The position numbers were made by a program, and so were the translations under genes. Shown here piece by piece: positions 42,470-51,223 of a stretch of 64,000 nt of DNA. Under the pieces are notes generated by a model. That model saw only the letters and a list, made by a program, of their open reading frames with translations. It had not been told where the DNA came from and did not search any database. Each line of letters begins with the position of its first letter. Position 1 is the first letter of the stretch. Source of the DNA: Lentisalinibacter sp964427415 (GTDB lineage Bacteria > Pseudomonadota > Gammaproteobacteria > Steroidobacterales > Woeseiaceae); assembly GCA_964427415.1 (NCBI GenBank), contig CAYRUH010000002.1, positions 62,001 to 126,000 on the forward strand, written 5' to 3'.

Positions 42470-42503
42470 GAAACCGATGAGTGACCGATGGGGGACCGAT
42501 GGG
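42470..42503. repeat. Short tandem repeat GACCGATGGG before assembly gap
   Basis: ACCGATGAGT, GACCGATGGG and GGACCGATGGG follow each other up to the N run. Probably a collapsed tandem array that caused the gap. Confidence 0.7.
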
Positions 42504-42603
42504 NNNNNNNNNNNNNNNNNNNNNNNNNNNNNNNNNNNNNNNNNNNNNNNNNNNNNNNNNNNNNNNNNNNNNNNNNNNNNNNNNNNNNNNNNNNNNNNNN
42601 NNN
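42504..42603. other. Assembly gap (100 N)
   Basis: Exactly 100 N between a GACCGATGGG repeat on the left and the dispersed GGTGCCGG repeat on the right. True length unknown. The rest of the 42367-42647 interval shows no gene. Confidence 0.95.
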
Positions 42604-42649
42604 GCGTGGCACAAGTTAAATAAGTTGCAAAAGTTCGGTCCGGCACCTC
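42604..42649 (-). repeat. Dispersed repeat, copy 4 (inverted)
   Basis: Read on the minus strand: TGAGGTGCCGGACCGAACTT, then TTGCAACTTATTTAACTTGT. It begins at the TGA stop of the PuuR-like gene (42648-42650), the same abutment to a stop codon seen at spuC. Confidence 0.8.
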
Positions 42650-43193
42650 AGAAGGTGGGGGGGGTGCAGGCGGAGACGACGACGCAGTGGTCCGGGCCCG
42701 GGTTGCGGAAGCGGTGGGGCAGGCGGCTGTCGAAGAGGTAGGCGTCGCCCGGCTCCAGGGTCTCGGTGCGGCCGTCCACCGTGACCTCCAGGCGGCCCGA
42801 GACAATAACGCCGCCTTCCTCGGCGTCGTGTGCCAGCGGTGAGCCGCCGGTGTCGGCGCCGGGGCGGTAGCGCTCGTAAAGGATCTGCAGTCGGTGGCGG
42901 CTGAGATCGCCCCCGAGCTGGCGGTAGGAGATGGCGCCGCGGCTGATCTCCGACAGCTCGCCGGCGCGGAAGAAGACCTGCTCGTCGCGGGGCATGTCGA
43001 GGGCGAAGAAATCCGCCAGGGACGTATCCAGCGCATCGAGGATGCGCTTCAGCATGCCGAGCGAGGGATCCGTCCGCCCGCTCTCGATCAGTGAGACGGT
43101 CGCGTTGCTCACGCCCGCCGCCCGCGCCAGCGCCCGCTGGGAGAGTCCTTTCGTCTCGCGGACGCGCCGCAGGCGCCTGCCCGTGTCCTGCAT
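42648..43193 (-). CDS. puuR: PuuR-like XRE/cupin transcriptional regulator
   Basis: 181 residues from the ATG at 43193. N-terminal XRE helix-turn-helix (GRRLRRVRETKGLSQRALARAAGVSNATVSLIE in pieces: LSQRALARAAGVS, SLIESGRTDPSLGMLKRIL) and a C-terminal cupin (HDAEEGGVIVSGRLEV, LEPGDAYLFDSRLPHRF). Same architecture and length as PuuR, the putrescine-responsive repressor. Divergent from puuB, with two inverted repeats between them as likely operators. Confidence 0.87.
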   Translation of the reverse strand: MQDTGRRLRRVRETKGLSQRALARAAGVSNATVSLIESGRTDPSLGMLKRILDALDTSLADFFALDMPRDEQVFFRAGELSEISRGAISYRQLGGDLSRHRLQILYERYRPGADTGGSPLAHDAEEGGVIVSGRLEVTVDGRTETLEPGDAYLFDSRLPHRFRNPGPDHCVVVSACTPPTF

Positions 43194-43205
43194 CGATTCG
43201 AATCC

Positions 43206-43220
43206 GTTAAAGTGTTTAAC
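43206..43220. promoter_or_regulatory. Inverted repeat GTTAAA-N3-TTTAAC (puuR/puuB operator 1)
   Basis: Perfect 6+6 inverted repeat GTTAAAGTGTTTAAC, 13 bases upstream of the puuR ATG. A likely autoregulatory site. Confidence 0.5.
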
Positions 43221-43274
43221 AAGTCGAACGGTAATCCCGCAGGTGACTGAAATGCAAGTCATAAAGTATTCAGC

Positions 43275-43292
43275 GTTTAAATATTGTTAAAC
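43275..43292. promoter_or_regulatory. Inverted repeat GTTTAA-N6-TTAAAC (puuR/puuB operator 2)
   Basis: Perfect 6+6 inverted repeat around ATATTG, 27 bases upstream of the puuB ATG, sharing the TTTAAC/GTTAAA half-site of operator 1. Together they fit control of the divergent pair by PuuR. Confidence 0.5.
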
Positions 43293-43319
43293 GTCCGGGC
43301 CCGGCGTAACCTGAACAGC

Positions 43320-44600
43320 ATGTACCAGCCAGCCGAACACGCGCCCTCCTACTACGCCGCCACGGCGAAGGGAGGCACCGACTATCCCGCGCTCGAGGGT
43401 GCGGAGAGCGCCGACGTCGCAGTGATCGGCGGCGGCTTCACCGGCCTGTCCGCCGCGCTGGAACTGGCCGAGCGCGGCTACCGGGTGTTGCTCCTCGAGG
43501 CGAGCCGCATCGGCTGGGGCGCGAGTGGGCGCAACGGCGGCCAGCTCATCGACGGCTTCGCCGAGCCGGCCAAGATCAGGAAACGTCTCGGCGACGGGGC
43601 GGCCCGAATCGCCGCGCAGATGGGCCTCGAGTGCCGTGACATCGTCGTCGAGCGCGTCGAGCGCTACGGCATAGGCTGCGATCTCAAGTTCGGCTATCTC
43701 GACGTCGCGATGCAGCGCAGCGAGCTGCGTGATCTCTGCGACGACGCCGCCGAAAAACACGCCTCGGGCTATCCGCACAAGGTCGAGGTCATCCCGCAGG
43801 AGCGCCTGCCCGAGGTCATCGGTTCGAAGCGCTACATCGGCGGCGTACTCAATCTGGGCAACGGCCACCTCCATCCACTGAATCTCTGTCTCGGCGAGGC
43901 CCGCGCCGCCGCCGAGGCGGGTGTGCGCGTGTTCGAGCGCTCGCCCGTCCTGCGCATCGAGCCCGGAGACAAGCCGGTCGTGCACACGGCGCACGGTCGC
44001 GTCACTGCGAATTTCGTGGTGGTTGCCTGTAACGCGTATCTCGACGGCCTCATTCCGAAGCTCTCCGGCACCGTGATACCGGCCGGCAGCTACATTATCG
44101 CCACCGAGCCGCTGTCCGAGGAACGGGCCCGCGAAATCCTGCCGCAGGACTCGGCCGTCTGCGACCAGCGGGTGGCGCTGGACTATTACCGCCTGTCGGC
44201 GGACCGCCGGCTCCTGTTCGGCGGGATGTGCAACTACTCGGGCCGCACGCCGAAGAGTATCCGTGCGAGCCTGGTGCCGAATATGCTGACGGTGTTCCCC
44301 CAGCTCGCCGGCACCGCCATCGACTACGAGTGGGGCGGTGACATCGGCATCAGTATCAACCGTATCCCCCAGCTGAACCGGCTGGGGACGAACATTTACT
44401 ACGCCCAGGGCTACTCCGGCCACGGCGTCGCGCCCACCCATCTGGCGGGCCGCGTGCTGGCAGAGGCCATCGCCGGTCAGGCGGAGCGCTTCGACGTCTT
44501 CGCCCGCGTCCGCCACTGGCGCCTGCCGGGTGGGCGCTGGTTCGCCAATCCGGCGCTGGCGCTGGGCATGCTGTATTACCGGCTGCGGGAGATCCTCTGA
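43320..44600 (+). CDS. puuB: Gamma-glutamylputrescine oxidase (FAD, DAO family)
   Basis: 426 residues from the ATG at 43320. FAD motif ADVAVIGGGFTGLSAALELAERG, GWGASGRNGGQLIDGF, and a C-terminal YYAQGYSGHGVAPTHLAGRVLAE typical of PuuB/OrdL. Oxidises gamma-glutamylputrescine to the aldehyde with release of ammonia and hydrogen peroxide. The next enzyme of the route, aldehyde dehydrogenase PuuC, is not in the window. Confidence 0.9.
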   Translation: MYQPAEHAPSYYAATAKGGTDYPALEGAESADVAVIGGGFTGLSAALELAERGYRVLLLEASRIGWGASGRNGGQLIDGFAEPAKIRKRLGDGAARIAAQMGLECRDIVVERVERYGIGCDLKFGYLDVAMQRSELRDLCDDAAEKHASGYPHKVEVIPQERLPEVIGSKRYIGGVLNLGNGHLHPLNLCLGEARAAAEAGVRVFERSPVLRIEPGDKPVVHTAHGRVTANFVVVACNAYLDGLIPKLSGTVIPAGSYIIATEPLSEERAREILPQDSAVCDQRVALDYYRLSADRRLLFGGMCNYSGRTPKSIRASLVPNMLTVFPQLAGTAIDYEWGGDIGISINRIPQLNRLGTNIYYAQGYSGHGVAPTHLAGRVLAEAIAGQAERFDVFARVRHWRLPGGRWFANPALALGMLYYRLREIL

Positions 44601-44632
44601 GCCGCCGGGCGAAGATAAAGCGGAGTCACGTT

Positions 44633-45976
44633 ATGACCGAAGCCAATCCGATGCAGGCGGCCGAAGCGGGGCTGCCGAATCTGGAACCTTACTGGATGCC
44701 CTTCACGGCCAATCAGCACTTCAAGCGCAATCCGCGCCTGATCTCGCGGGCCGAGGGCGTCTATTGCTGGACCTACGACGGCAAGCGGCTGCTGGACGGC
44801 GTCGCCGGGCTGTGGTGCTGCAACGCGGGCCACTGCCATCCCCGCATCGTGCAGGCGGTGAAGGACCAGATCGACACGCTGGATTATGCGCTCGCTTTCC
44901 AGGTCGGCCACCCGAAGGTGTTCGAGCTGGCCGAGAAACTCACCGACCTCGCCCCCGCCGGGCTCGACTACGCCTTCTTCGTCAACTCCGGCTCCGAGGC
45001 GGTGGACACCGCGCTGAAGATGGCACTGGCCTACCATCGGCTGCGCGGCGAGGGTGCGCGGACCCGCTTCATCGGCCGCGAGAAGGGCTATCACGGCGTC
45101 GGTTTCGGCGGTATCTCCGTGGGCGGCATCTCGCCGAACCGCAAACTGTTCGGCGCCCTGCTGCCGGGCACCGATCACCTGCCGCATACCCATCACATCG
45201 AGCACAACGCCTATTCCCGTGGGTTGCCGGAGTGGGGCGCCCATCTCGCCGACGAGCTGGAGAATATTGTCGCACTGCACGATCCGTCGACCATTGCTGC
45301 CGTCATCGTCGAGCCCATCGCCGGCTCGGCCGGCGTGATCCTGCCGCCGCAGGGCTATCTGAAGCGCCTGCGCGAGATCTGCGACCGCCACGGCATACTG
45401 CTGATCTTCGACGAGGTGATCTGCGGTTTCGGCCGGGTCGGCGCGGCCTTCGCGGCCGAGCGCATGGGCGTGACGCCGGATCTCATGACGCTGGCGAAGG
45501 GCCTCACCAGCGGGCACGTGCCCATGGGTGCCGTGCTCGCCAGCAGGGCCATCTACCAGGCCTTCATGGGCGCCCCGGAGGGAGCCATAGAGTTCCCCCA
45601 CGGCTACACCTATTCCGGCCACCCCCTCGCGGCGGCGGCCGGCTGCGCGGCGTTGGACGTCTACCGGGACGAGGGGCTGTTCGGGCACGCCCATGCCATG
45701 GAGCCGGTGCTGGAGGACGCGCTGCACGATCTGCGCGGCGAGCCCCACGTCATCGACATCCGCAACTACGGACTGCTCGGCGCCGTGGAGCTCGAGCCCA
45801 TCGAGGGCAAGCCGACCGCACGGGCGATGGACGTGTTTCGGCGCTGCTTCGACGCCGGCGTGATCGTGCGCACCACCGGCGACATCGTGGCGCTCACGCC
45901 GCCCCTGACGGTGAACGAGGACCACATCGCCACCATCGTGGATACGCTGCGAGCGGCGCTGCGGCAGGCCGACTGA
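44633..45976 (+). CDS. Class III aminotransferase (beta-alanine/omega-amino acid:pyruvate type)
   Basis: 447 residues. PLP Lys K289 in TLAKGLTSGHVPMGAV, VNSGSEAVDTALKMALAYH, GREKGYHGVGFGGISVGG and DEVICGFGRVG. N-terminal YWMPFTANQHFKRNPRLI is characteristic of the beta-alanine-pyruvate transaminase group (BauA/Apt). Located 32 bases after puuB; may transaminate GABA, beta-alanine or a polyamine-derived amine. Confidence 0.87.
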   Translation: MTEANPMQAAEAGLPNLEPYWMPFTANQHFKRNPRLISRAEGVYCWTYDGKRLLDGVAGLWCCNAGHCHPRIVQAVKDQIDTLDYALAFQVGHPKVFELAEKLTDLAPAGLDYAFFVNSGSEAVDTALKMALAYHRLRGEGARTRFIGREKGYHGVGFGGISVGGISPNRKLFGALLPGTDHLPHTHHIEHNAYSRGLPEWGAHLADELENIVALHDPSTIAAVIVEPIAGSAGVILPPQGYLKRLREICDRHGILLIFDEVICGFGRVGAAFAAERMGVTPDLMTLAKGLTSGHVPMGAVLASRAIYQAFMGAPEGAIEFPHGYTYSGHPLAAAAGCAALDVYRDEGLFGHAHAMEPVLEDALHDLRGEPHVIDIRNYGLLGAVELEPIEGKPTARAMDVFRRCFDAGVIVRTTGDIVALTPPLTVNEDHIATIVDTLRAALRQAD

Positions 45977-46137
45977 GGAGTACGGGTATGGTGACAGAAG
46001 CGAGGCATTGCCAGCCCGGGCGGCAACCCCGTTGCTGAAGCGGGCCCGCGCGATGTTCCGCTTCAAGGAACTGAACGACGCTCACCGCGCCGGCGCACAG
46101 TTCCCGATGCCGACGATGGAGTCATGCGGAGCGCCGC

Positions 46138-46237
46138 NNNNNNNNNNNNNNNNNNNNNNNNNNNNNNNNNNNNNNNNNNNNNNNNNNNNNNNNNNNNNNN
46201 NNNNNNNNNNNNNNNNNNNNNNNNNNNNNNNNNNNNN
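46138..46237. other. Assembly gap (100 N) at the 3' end of hexR
   Basis: 100 N with unique sequence on both sides. The interval 45977-46137 before it holds only a short open frame (from 46008, + strand) entering the gap, with no recognisable similarity; a small gene could be hidden here. Confidence 0.95.
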
Positions 46238-47071
46238 CACTAGCGTTCCCTCCTCCGCGAGCGCCATCTTCGCGGCGCGCAGGTTCTCGGCACCCGCTTC
46301 GCCGAGCCGCAGGGCGAGGCTGACCTGGACGGCGTCCAGGATCAACAGTTGCGCGAGCCTGGACTCCATGGGCGTGTACAGGCTCGTGTCCTCGGTGGAA
46401 TGGCTCTCCAGTACCAGGGCGGTTTGGCGTCCCAGCGCGGATGCGCTCCGGGTGACGGTGACCACGGCGGCACCCCGTTCCCGGCACAGGGACGCCGCGC
46501 GGATCTGCTCGGTCTGCGCTCCGGTGTGGGAGACGAAGACGAACACGTCCCGCGGGTCGGCGATGGCGGCGCTCTGCAGGATGGTGGGGCCGTCGGTGGC
46601 AACGGCGCAGGGTATCCCGAGGCGAAAGAACTTCTGGCGCGCATCCCGCGCCACGTAGCCTGATGCGCCGAGTCCGGCGAACACGATCTGCCGCGCGTCC
46701 GCCATCGCCTCGACGATCTCTGCGATCGGCATCAGGGCGACGCTGTCACGCAATCCCATGAGTGCCCGCACAGCACTGTCTATCACCTTGCCGACCGCGT
46801 CGGCAGCCGCGTCGTCGGGCAGTACGCCCCGGTGCACGTAGTCGGTCGGGCGGCCGAGGGACTCAGCGAGGCGGATCCTGAGTTCCCGGAAACCGCCCAG
46901 CCCGAGACGGCGGCAAAAGCGCACGACGGTCGGTTCGCTGGTGCCGGCGCCGGCGGCGACCTCCGACAGCGGCGCCTCCAGGCCCTGGCGCGGATGGTCG
47001 AGCAGCCAGCGGCCCACGCGTGCCTCGGCGGGGCTCAGGGAGGGTAAGAGGTGCTCGATCCGTGACAGCAT
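46238..47071 (-). CDS. hexR: HexR-type RpiR-family regulator, 3' end lost in gap
   Basis: 278 residues are visible before the gap; HexR is about 285-290 long, so only a short tail is missing. N-terminal RpiR helix-turn-helix (LSPAEARVGRWLLDHP, SEPTVVRFCRRLGLGGFRELR) and a SIS sugar-phosphate domain (IVFAGLGASGYVARDARQKFFRLG, VFVSHTGAQTEQIRAASL). HexR represses zwf/edd/eda genes and is released by KDPG. It is divergent from zwf with a near-palindromic site at its start codon. Confidence 0.88.
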
Positions 47072-47085
47072 GTAGTAAAATTACA
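47071..47085. promoter_or_regulatory. HexR operator TGTAGTAAAATTACA
   Basis: Near-palindrome TGTAGTAAAATTACA, closely resembling the gammaproteobacterial HexR consensus (TGTAATTnnAATTACA-like). It starts at the hexR start codon. A second similar site, AGTAGTTTAACTAC, lies at 47134-47147, 17 bases before the zwf ATG. Confidence 0.65.
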
Positions 47086-47133
47086 ATAAATCTGAGACAA
47101 TATCGAGGAAATAGCCCAATAATATGGTCTATA

Positions 47134-47147
47134 AGTAGTTTAACTAC
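47134..47147. promoter_or_regulatory. Second HexR-like operator near zwf
   Basis: GTAGTT-T-AACTAC (47135-47147) is a 6+6 inverted repeat placed between the promoter region and the zwf start, suited to repression of zwf. Confidence 0.5.
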
Positions 47148-47163
47148 AGATTTCGGGAGCAAA

Positions 47164-48636
47164 ATGGCCAGGTTCATACCGGTCGAGCCCTTCGACCTGA
47201 TCATATTCGGCGGCGCGGGCGATCTGTCGCTGCGCAAGCTGCTGCCGGCGCTCTATCACCGTGACCGGGACGGGCAGATCCCGGCCGACAGCCGGGTGAT
47301 CGCCCTGGGCCGCAGCCCGATGAGTAACGACGATTATCTCGGCACGGTGGAGACGGCACTGCGCCGCAACCTCGGCGAGGGGGAGTTTGATGAGAACCAG
47401 TGGCGCGCTTTCTGCTCACGGCTGACCTACACGCTGGCCGACGCCGTGGACTACCAGAGCTGGAGTTCGCTCTGCGGTCTCCTGCAGGGGCGGGACGACA
47501 GGACCCGAGTCTTCTACCTGGCGACCGCGCCGTCGCTGTTCGGCGCCATCGCTCAGGGCATCCGGGCGAACGGTCTGATCACCGAAGCGAGCCGCATCGT
47601 CCTGGAGAAACCCGTGGGGCATGACTACCAATCGGCCCTCGAGATCAACGACAGCGTGGGCGAGTGCTTCCCCGAAGACCGGATCTTCCGCATCGATCAT
47701 TATCTTGGCAAGGAGACCGTCCAGAATCTGCTCGCCCTGCGTTTCGCCAACTCGCTGTTCGAGCCGCTGTGGCGCCGCGGCGAAGTGGATCACGTCCAGA
47801 TTACCGTGGCCGAGGATCTCGGCGTGGAGGGCCGTATCGGGTTCTACGACCAGATCGGCGCCCTGCGGGACATGGTGCAGAATCACGTCATGCAACTGCT
47901 GTGTCTGGTGGCCATGGAGGCGCCCGCCGACCTGCACCATGATGCGGTGCGCGACGAGAAGCTGAAGGTGCTGCGCGCCCTGAAGCCGATCACGGGTGCC
48001 GACGTGAAGCGCTATACCGTGCGGGGGCAGTACTCCGCCGGGGCTCTCGACGGCGTCGCCGTACCCGGCTACCGGGACGGCCTCGAGTCCGCCGAGAGCC
48101 TCACCGAGACGTTCACCGCGCTGAAGGTCGAGATCGAGAACTGGCGCTGGTCGAGCGTACCGTTCTATATCCGTACCGGGAAACGCCTGAAGGCCAAGCA
48201 CTCGGAGATCACCATGCAGTTCTCCCACGTGCCGCATTCCATTTTCCCGGAGAACCGATTCGACATCCTGCCGAACCGGCTGACCATCCGGCTGCAGCCC
48301 GACGAGGGCGTGAAGCTCTCGGTTATGGCGAAGGAGCCGGGCCCCGGCGGCTTCGACCTGCGCGCCGTCTCCCTGGACCTGAGCTTCGAGGAGACCTTCG
48401 GCATCCGCTATCCGGACGCCTACGAGCGGCTGCTGATGGAGGTGCTGCGCGGTAACCCCGCCCTGTTCATGCGCCGCGACGAAGTGGAGGCCGCCTGGCG
48501 CTGGATAGACGGGATCATCGCCGGCTGGGAGGAGGTCAGGCAGCCCGTCGAGGCCTACGCGGCCGGCACCTGGGGGCCGATCGGTTCGGCCAATCTCCTG
48601 GACCGCGACGGCCGTTGCTGGTACCCGAACTCATGA
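47164..48636 (+). CDS. zwf: Glucose-6-phosphate 1-dehydrogenase
   Basis: 490 residues from the ATG at 47164. NADP-binding IIFGGAGDLSLRKLLPALY (the usual GASGDL appears as GGAGDL), the substrate motif RIDHYLGKE at residues 176-184, and IRTGKRL. First enzyme of the Entner-Doudoroff route. The stop overlaps the pgl ATG (ATGA). Confidence 0.95.
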   Translation: MARFIPVEPFDLIIFGGAGDLSLRKLLPALYHRDRDGQIPADSRVIALGRSPMSNDDYLGTVETALRRNLGEGEFDENQWRAFCSRLTYTLADAVDYQSWSSLCGLLQGRDDRTRVFYLATAPSLFGAIAQGIRANGLITEASRIVLEKPVGHDYQSALEINDSVGECFPEDRIFRIDHYLGKETVQNLLALRFANSLFEPLWRRGEVDHVQITVAEDLGVEGRIGFYDQIGALRDMVQNHVMQLLCLVAMEAPADLHHDAVRDEKLKVLRALKPITGADVKRYTVRGQYSAGALDGVAVPGYRDGLESAESLTETFTALKVEIENWRWSSVPFYIRTGKRLKAKHSEITMQFSHVPHSIFPENRFDILPNRLTIRLQPDEGVKLSVMAKEPGPGGFDLRAVSLDLSFEETFGIRYPDAYERLLMEVLRGNPALFMRRDEVEAAWRWIDGIIAGWEEVRQPVEAYAAGTWGPIGSANLLDRDGRCWYPNS

Positions 48637-49358
48637 AGGCGCAGCAAGGCATGACCGCCCGGGCTCCCATAGAGGAGATTTACTCCCAGCGTGAGATGGC
48701 CTCGCGCATCGCCGCGGAGCGCATCGCCAGCGCGCTGCGGCGGCGGCTGGCGGTGGACGGGGAAGCCGTCCTGGTCTGCAGCGGCGGCAGCACACCGGGG
48801 CGCTGCTACGACGCATTGTCCGCCACGCGCCTCGACTGGTCGCGCGTCCGGATCACGCTGAGTGACGAGCGTTGGGTGTGCGCCGTCGACGAGGCGAGCA
48901 ACGAGCGCCTGGTTCGTGAGCGGCTCCTGCAGGGAGAGGCGCGCGAGGCCGCCTTCGTACCCGTCTACCGGGAAGGCCTGTCGCCGGAGCAGGGCTGCGA
49001 GGCCCTGACCGCGGACGCCGCGGCCGGCTGCCTGCCACGGCCGTTCGCCTGTTCGCTGCTCGGCATGGGCGAGGACGGGCATTTCGCATCCCTTTTCCCG
49101 GACAGCGCCGCGCTGGCGCCGGGCCTGGACCCGGCCGGCGAGTCGCTTTGCCTGCCGGTGGTCACGGCAGCGAGCGAACTGCCGCGCGTCACTCTCACGC
49201 TCGCGGCACTGGCCGAAAGCGAAGAGATCGTCCTGCTGATATTCGGCGAGAAGAAATGGGCGGTCTATGAGCGGGCCAGGGACGGGGACATCGGTCTGCC
49301 CGTCGCCGCGCTGCTCGCATCCGGCCCGACCCCCGTGCGGGTAGTCTGGGCGCCCTGA
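48633..49358 (+). CDS. pgl: 6-phosphogluconolactonase
   Basis: 241 residues from the ATG coupled to zwf. Family motifs: LVCSGGSTPGRCYDALS, ITLSDERWV, LLGMGEDGHFASLFP with the catalytic His/Glu region, and a C-terminal FGEKKWAVYERA. Hydrolyses 6-phosphogluconolactone. 47 bases, including three GGACCATCC(A/C/T) direct repeats, separate it from edd. Confidence 0.93.
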   Translation: MKAQQGMTARAPIEEIYSQREMASRIAAERIASALRRRLAVDGEAVLVCSGGSTPGRCYDALSATRLDWSRVRITLSDERWVCAVDEASNERLVRERLLQGEAREAAFVPVYREGLSPEQGCEALTADAAAGCLPRPFACSLLGMGEDGHFASLFPDSAALAPGLDPAGESLCLPVVTAASELPRVTLTLAALAESEEIVLLIFGEKKWAVYERARDGDIGLPVAALLASGPTPVRVVWAP

Positions 49359-49405
49359 AACCATCCCTGGACCATCCACGGACCATCCACGGAGAGACAA
49401 ACCAC

Positions 49406-51223
49406 ATGCACCCGACCGTAGAGACCGTCACCGAGCGCATCCGCAAGCGCAGCGCCGATTCCCGTGACCGCTACCTGGAGAAGATCCGGGCAGCCGGTGA
49501 CCGGGGCCCGACGCGCAGCGCGGTGTCCTGCAGCAATCTCGCCCACGGCATCGCCGCATGCAGTGCCGAGGACAAGAGCCGGCTCACCAGCGACGAGACA
49601 CCCAACATCGCGATTGTTTCGGCCTACAACGACATGCTGAGCGCCCACCAGCCGCTGGAAACCTTCCCGCGGCGGATCAAGGAGGCGGCCGCCGAGGCCG
49701 GGGCCGTCGCCCAGTTCGCCGGCGGCGTGCCGGCGATGTGCGACGGCGTCACGCAGGGTCAGCACGGCATGGACCTGTCGCTGTTCAGCCGCGACGTGAT
49801 CGCCCTGTCGACGGCCGTGGCGCTCTCCCACGACCTGTTCGACGGCGCACTATGCCTGGGGGTCTGCGACAAGATCATCCCGGGGCTCGTGATCGGCGCG
49901 CTCTCCTTCGGTCACCTGCCCGTGCTGTTCGTGCCGGCCGGGCCGATGGTCTCCGGGCTGTCGAACAAGGAGAAGGCCCGCGTGCGCGAGCAGTATGCGG
50001 CCGGCGAGGTCGGGCGCGAGGAATTGCTGGCCGCGGAGTCGGCCGCCTACCACGGTCCCGGCACCTGCACCTTCTACGGTACCGCGAACAGCAACCAGAT
50101 GCTGATGGAATTCATGGGCATGCAGCTGCCCGGCGGCTCTTTTGTCAATCCCGGCACGCCGTTGCGGGACGCGCTCACGCGGGAGGCCGTGCGCCGCGTG
50201 ATCGCCCTGACCCGGCCAGCCGGCGGCTACACACCGCTCGGCCACGTACTCGACGAGAAGAGCCTGGTGAACGGCATCGTGGGACTACTGGCCACCGCCG
50301 GCTCGACCAACCACACCATGCATCTGGTAGCGATCGCCGCGGCCGCCGGCATCCGTATCGACTGGGACGATTTCGCCGAGCTCTCCCGGGCGGTGCCGCT
50401 GCTGGCCCGCGTCTATCCGAACGGCATCGCCGATGTGAATCATTTTCACGCCGCCGGCGGACTCGGCTTCGTCATGGCGGAGCTGCTGGAGGCAGGGCTG
50501 CTGCACGAGGACGTCACCACCATCATGGGGCAGGGTCTGTCCGGGTTCTGCCGTGAGCCCTTTCTGGAGGACGATACCCTGCAATGGCGTGCCGCCACGC
50601 GGCAGTCGCACGATACGCAGATCGTGCGGCCCTGCAGCGATGCATTCGACAGGGAAGGCGGCCTGCGCCTGGTGCAGGGCAATCTGGGCCGGGCCATCGT
50701 CAAGGTGTCGGCGGTCGATCCCGAGCACTACCGCATCGAGGCCCCGGCCCGGGTGTTCCACTCCCAGGAGGCCCTCATCGAGGCCTTCAAGGCCGACCTG
50801 CTGCACGAGGACTTCGTCGCGGTGGTCCCCTGGCAGGGCGCAAGTGCCAACGGCATGCCGGAGCTGCACAAGCTGACCCCTTACCTGGGCGTCTTGCAGA
50901 ACCGGGGGCATCGGGTGGCGCTGCTTACCGACGGCCGCATGTCCGGGGCCTCCGGCAAGGTACTGGCCGCCATCCAGCTGACCCCGGAGGCACTCGGCGG
51001 CGGTCCCATCGGCCTGGTGCGGGACGGCGATACGGTGCGCATCGATGCCGATGCCGGCGTGCTGTCCGTGGAGGTTCCGGAAGGCGAGCTGACTGACCGG
51101 CCCGCCGTCGAAACCGATCTCTCCGCTAATCATGTCGGCCTCGGCCGCGAGCTTTTCGGGGTCTTCCGCCGCGGCGTGAACGGGGCGGAAGACGGCGCCA
51201 CCATCTTCACGGATCTGGGCTGA
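49406..51223 (+). CDS. edd: Phosphogluconate dehydratase
   Basis: 605 residues, normal for Edd. IlvD/Edd family: NIAIVSAYNDMLSAHQPLE, GGVPAMCDGVTQGQ, GVCDKIIPGL, GPGTCTFYGTANSNQM and LTDGRMSGASGKVLAAI, with Cys ligands for the iron-sulfur cluster in CDG, CDK and CTF. Dehydrates 6-phosphogluconate to KDPG. The stop overlaps the eda start. Confidence 0.95.
   Translation: MHPTVETVTERIRKRSADSRDRYLEKIRAAGDRGPTRSAVSCSNLAHGIAACSAEDKSRLTSDETPNIAIVSAYNDMLSAHQPLETFPRRIKEAAAEAGAVAQFAGGVPAMCDGVTQGQHGMDLSLFSRDVIALSTAVALSHDLFDGALCLGVCDKIIPGLVIGALSFGHLPVLFVPAGPMVSGLSNKEKARVREQYAAGEVGREELLAAESAAYHGPGTCTFYGTANSNQMLMEFMGMQLPGGSFVNPGTPLRDALTREAVRRVIALTRPAGGYTPLGHVLDEKSLVNGIVGLLATAGSTNHTMHLVAIAAAAGIRIDWDDFAELSRAVPLLARVYPNGIADVNHFHAAGGLGFVMAELLEAGLLHEDVTTIMGQGLSGFCREPFLEDDTLQWRAATRQSHDTQIVRPCSDAFDREGGLRLVQGNLGRAIVKVSAVDPEHYRIEAPARVFHSQEALIEAFKADLLHEDFVAVVPWQGASANGMPELHKLTPYLGVLQNRGHRVALLTDGRMSGASGKVLAAIQLTPEALGGGPIGLVRDGDTVRIDADAGVLSVEVPEGELTDRPAVETDLSANHVGLGRELFGVFRRGVNGAEDGATIFTDLG

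Noticed and set aside
42481..42741. Open frame running through the second gap
   Set aside because: Consists of repeat sequence and N; its end is antisense to the PuuR-like gene.
46008..46658. Plus-strand open frame across the third gap
   Set aside because: Continuity depends on the N run, and the part beyond the gap is antisense to hexR.
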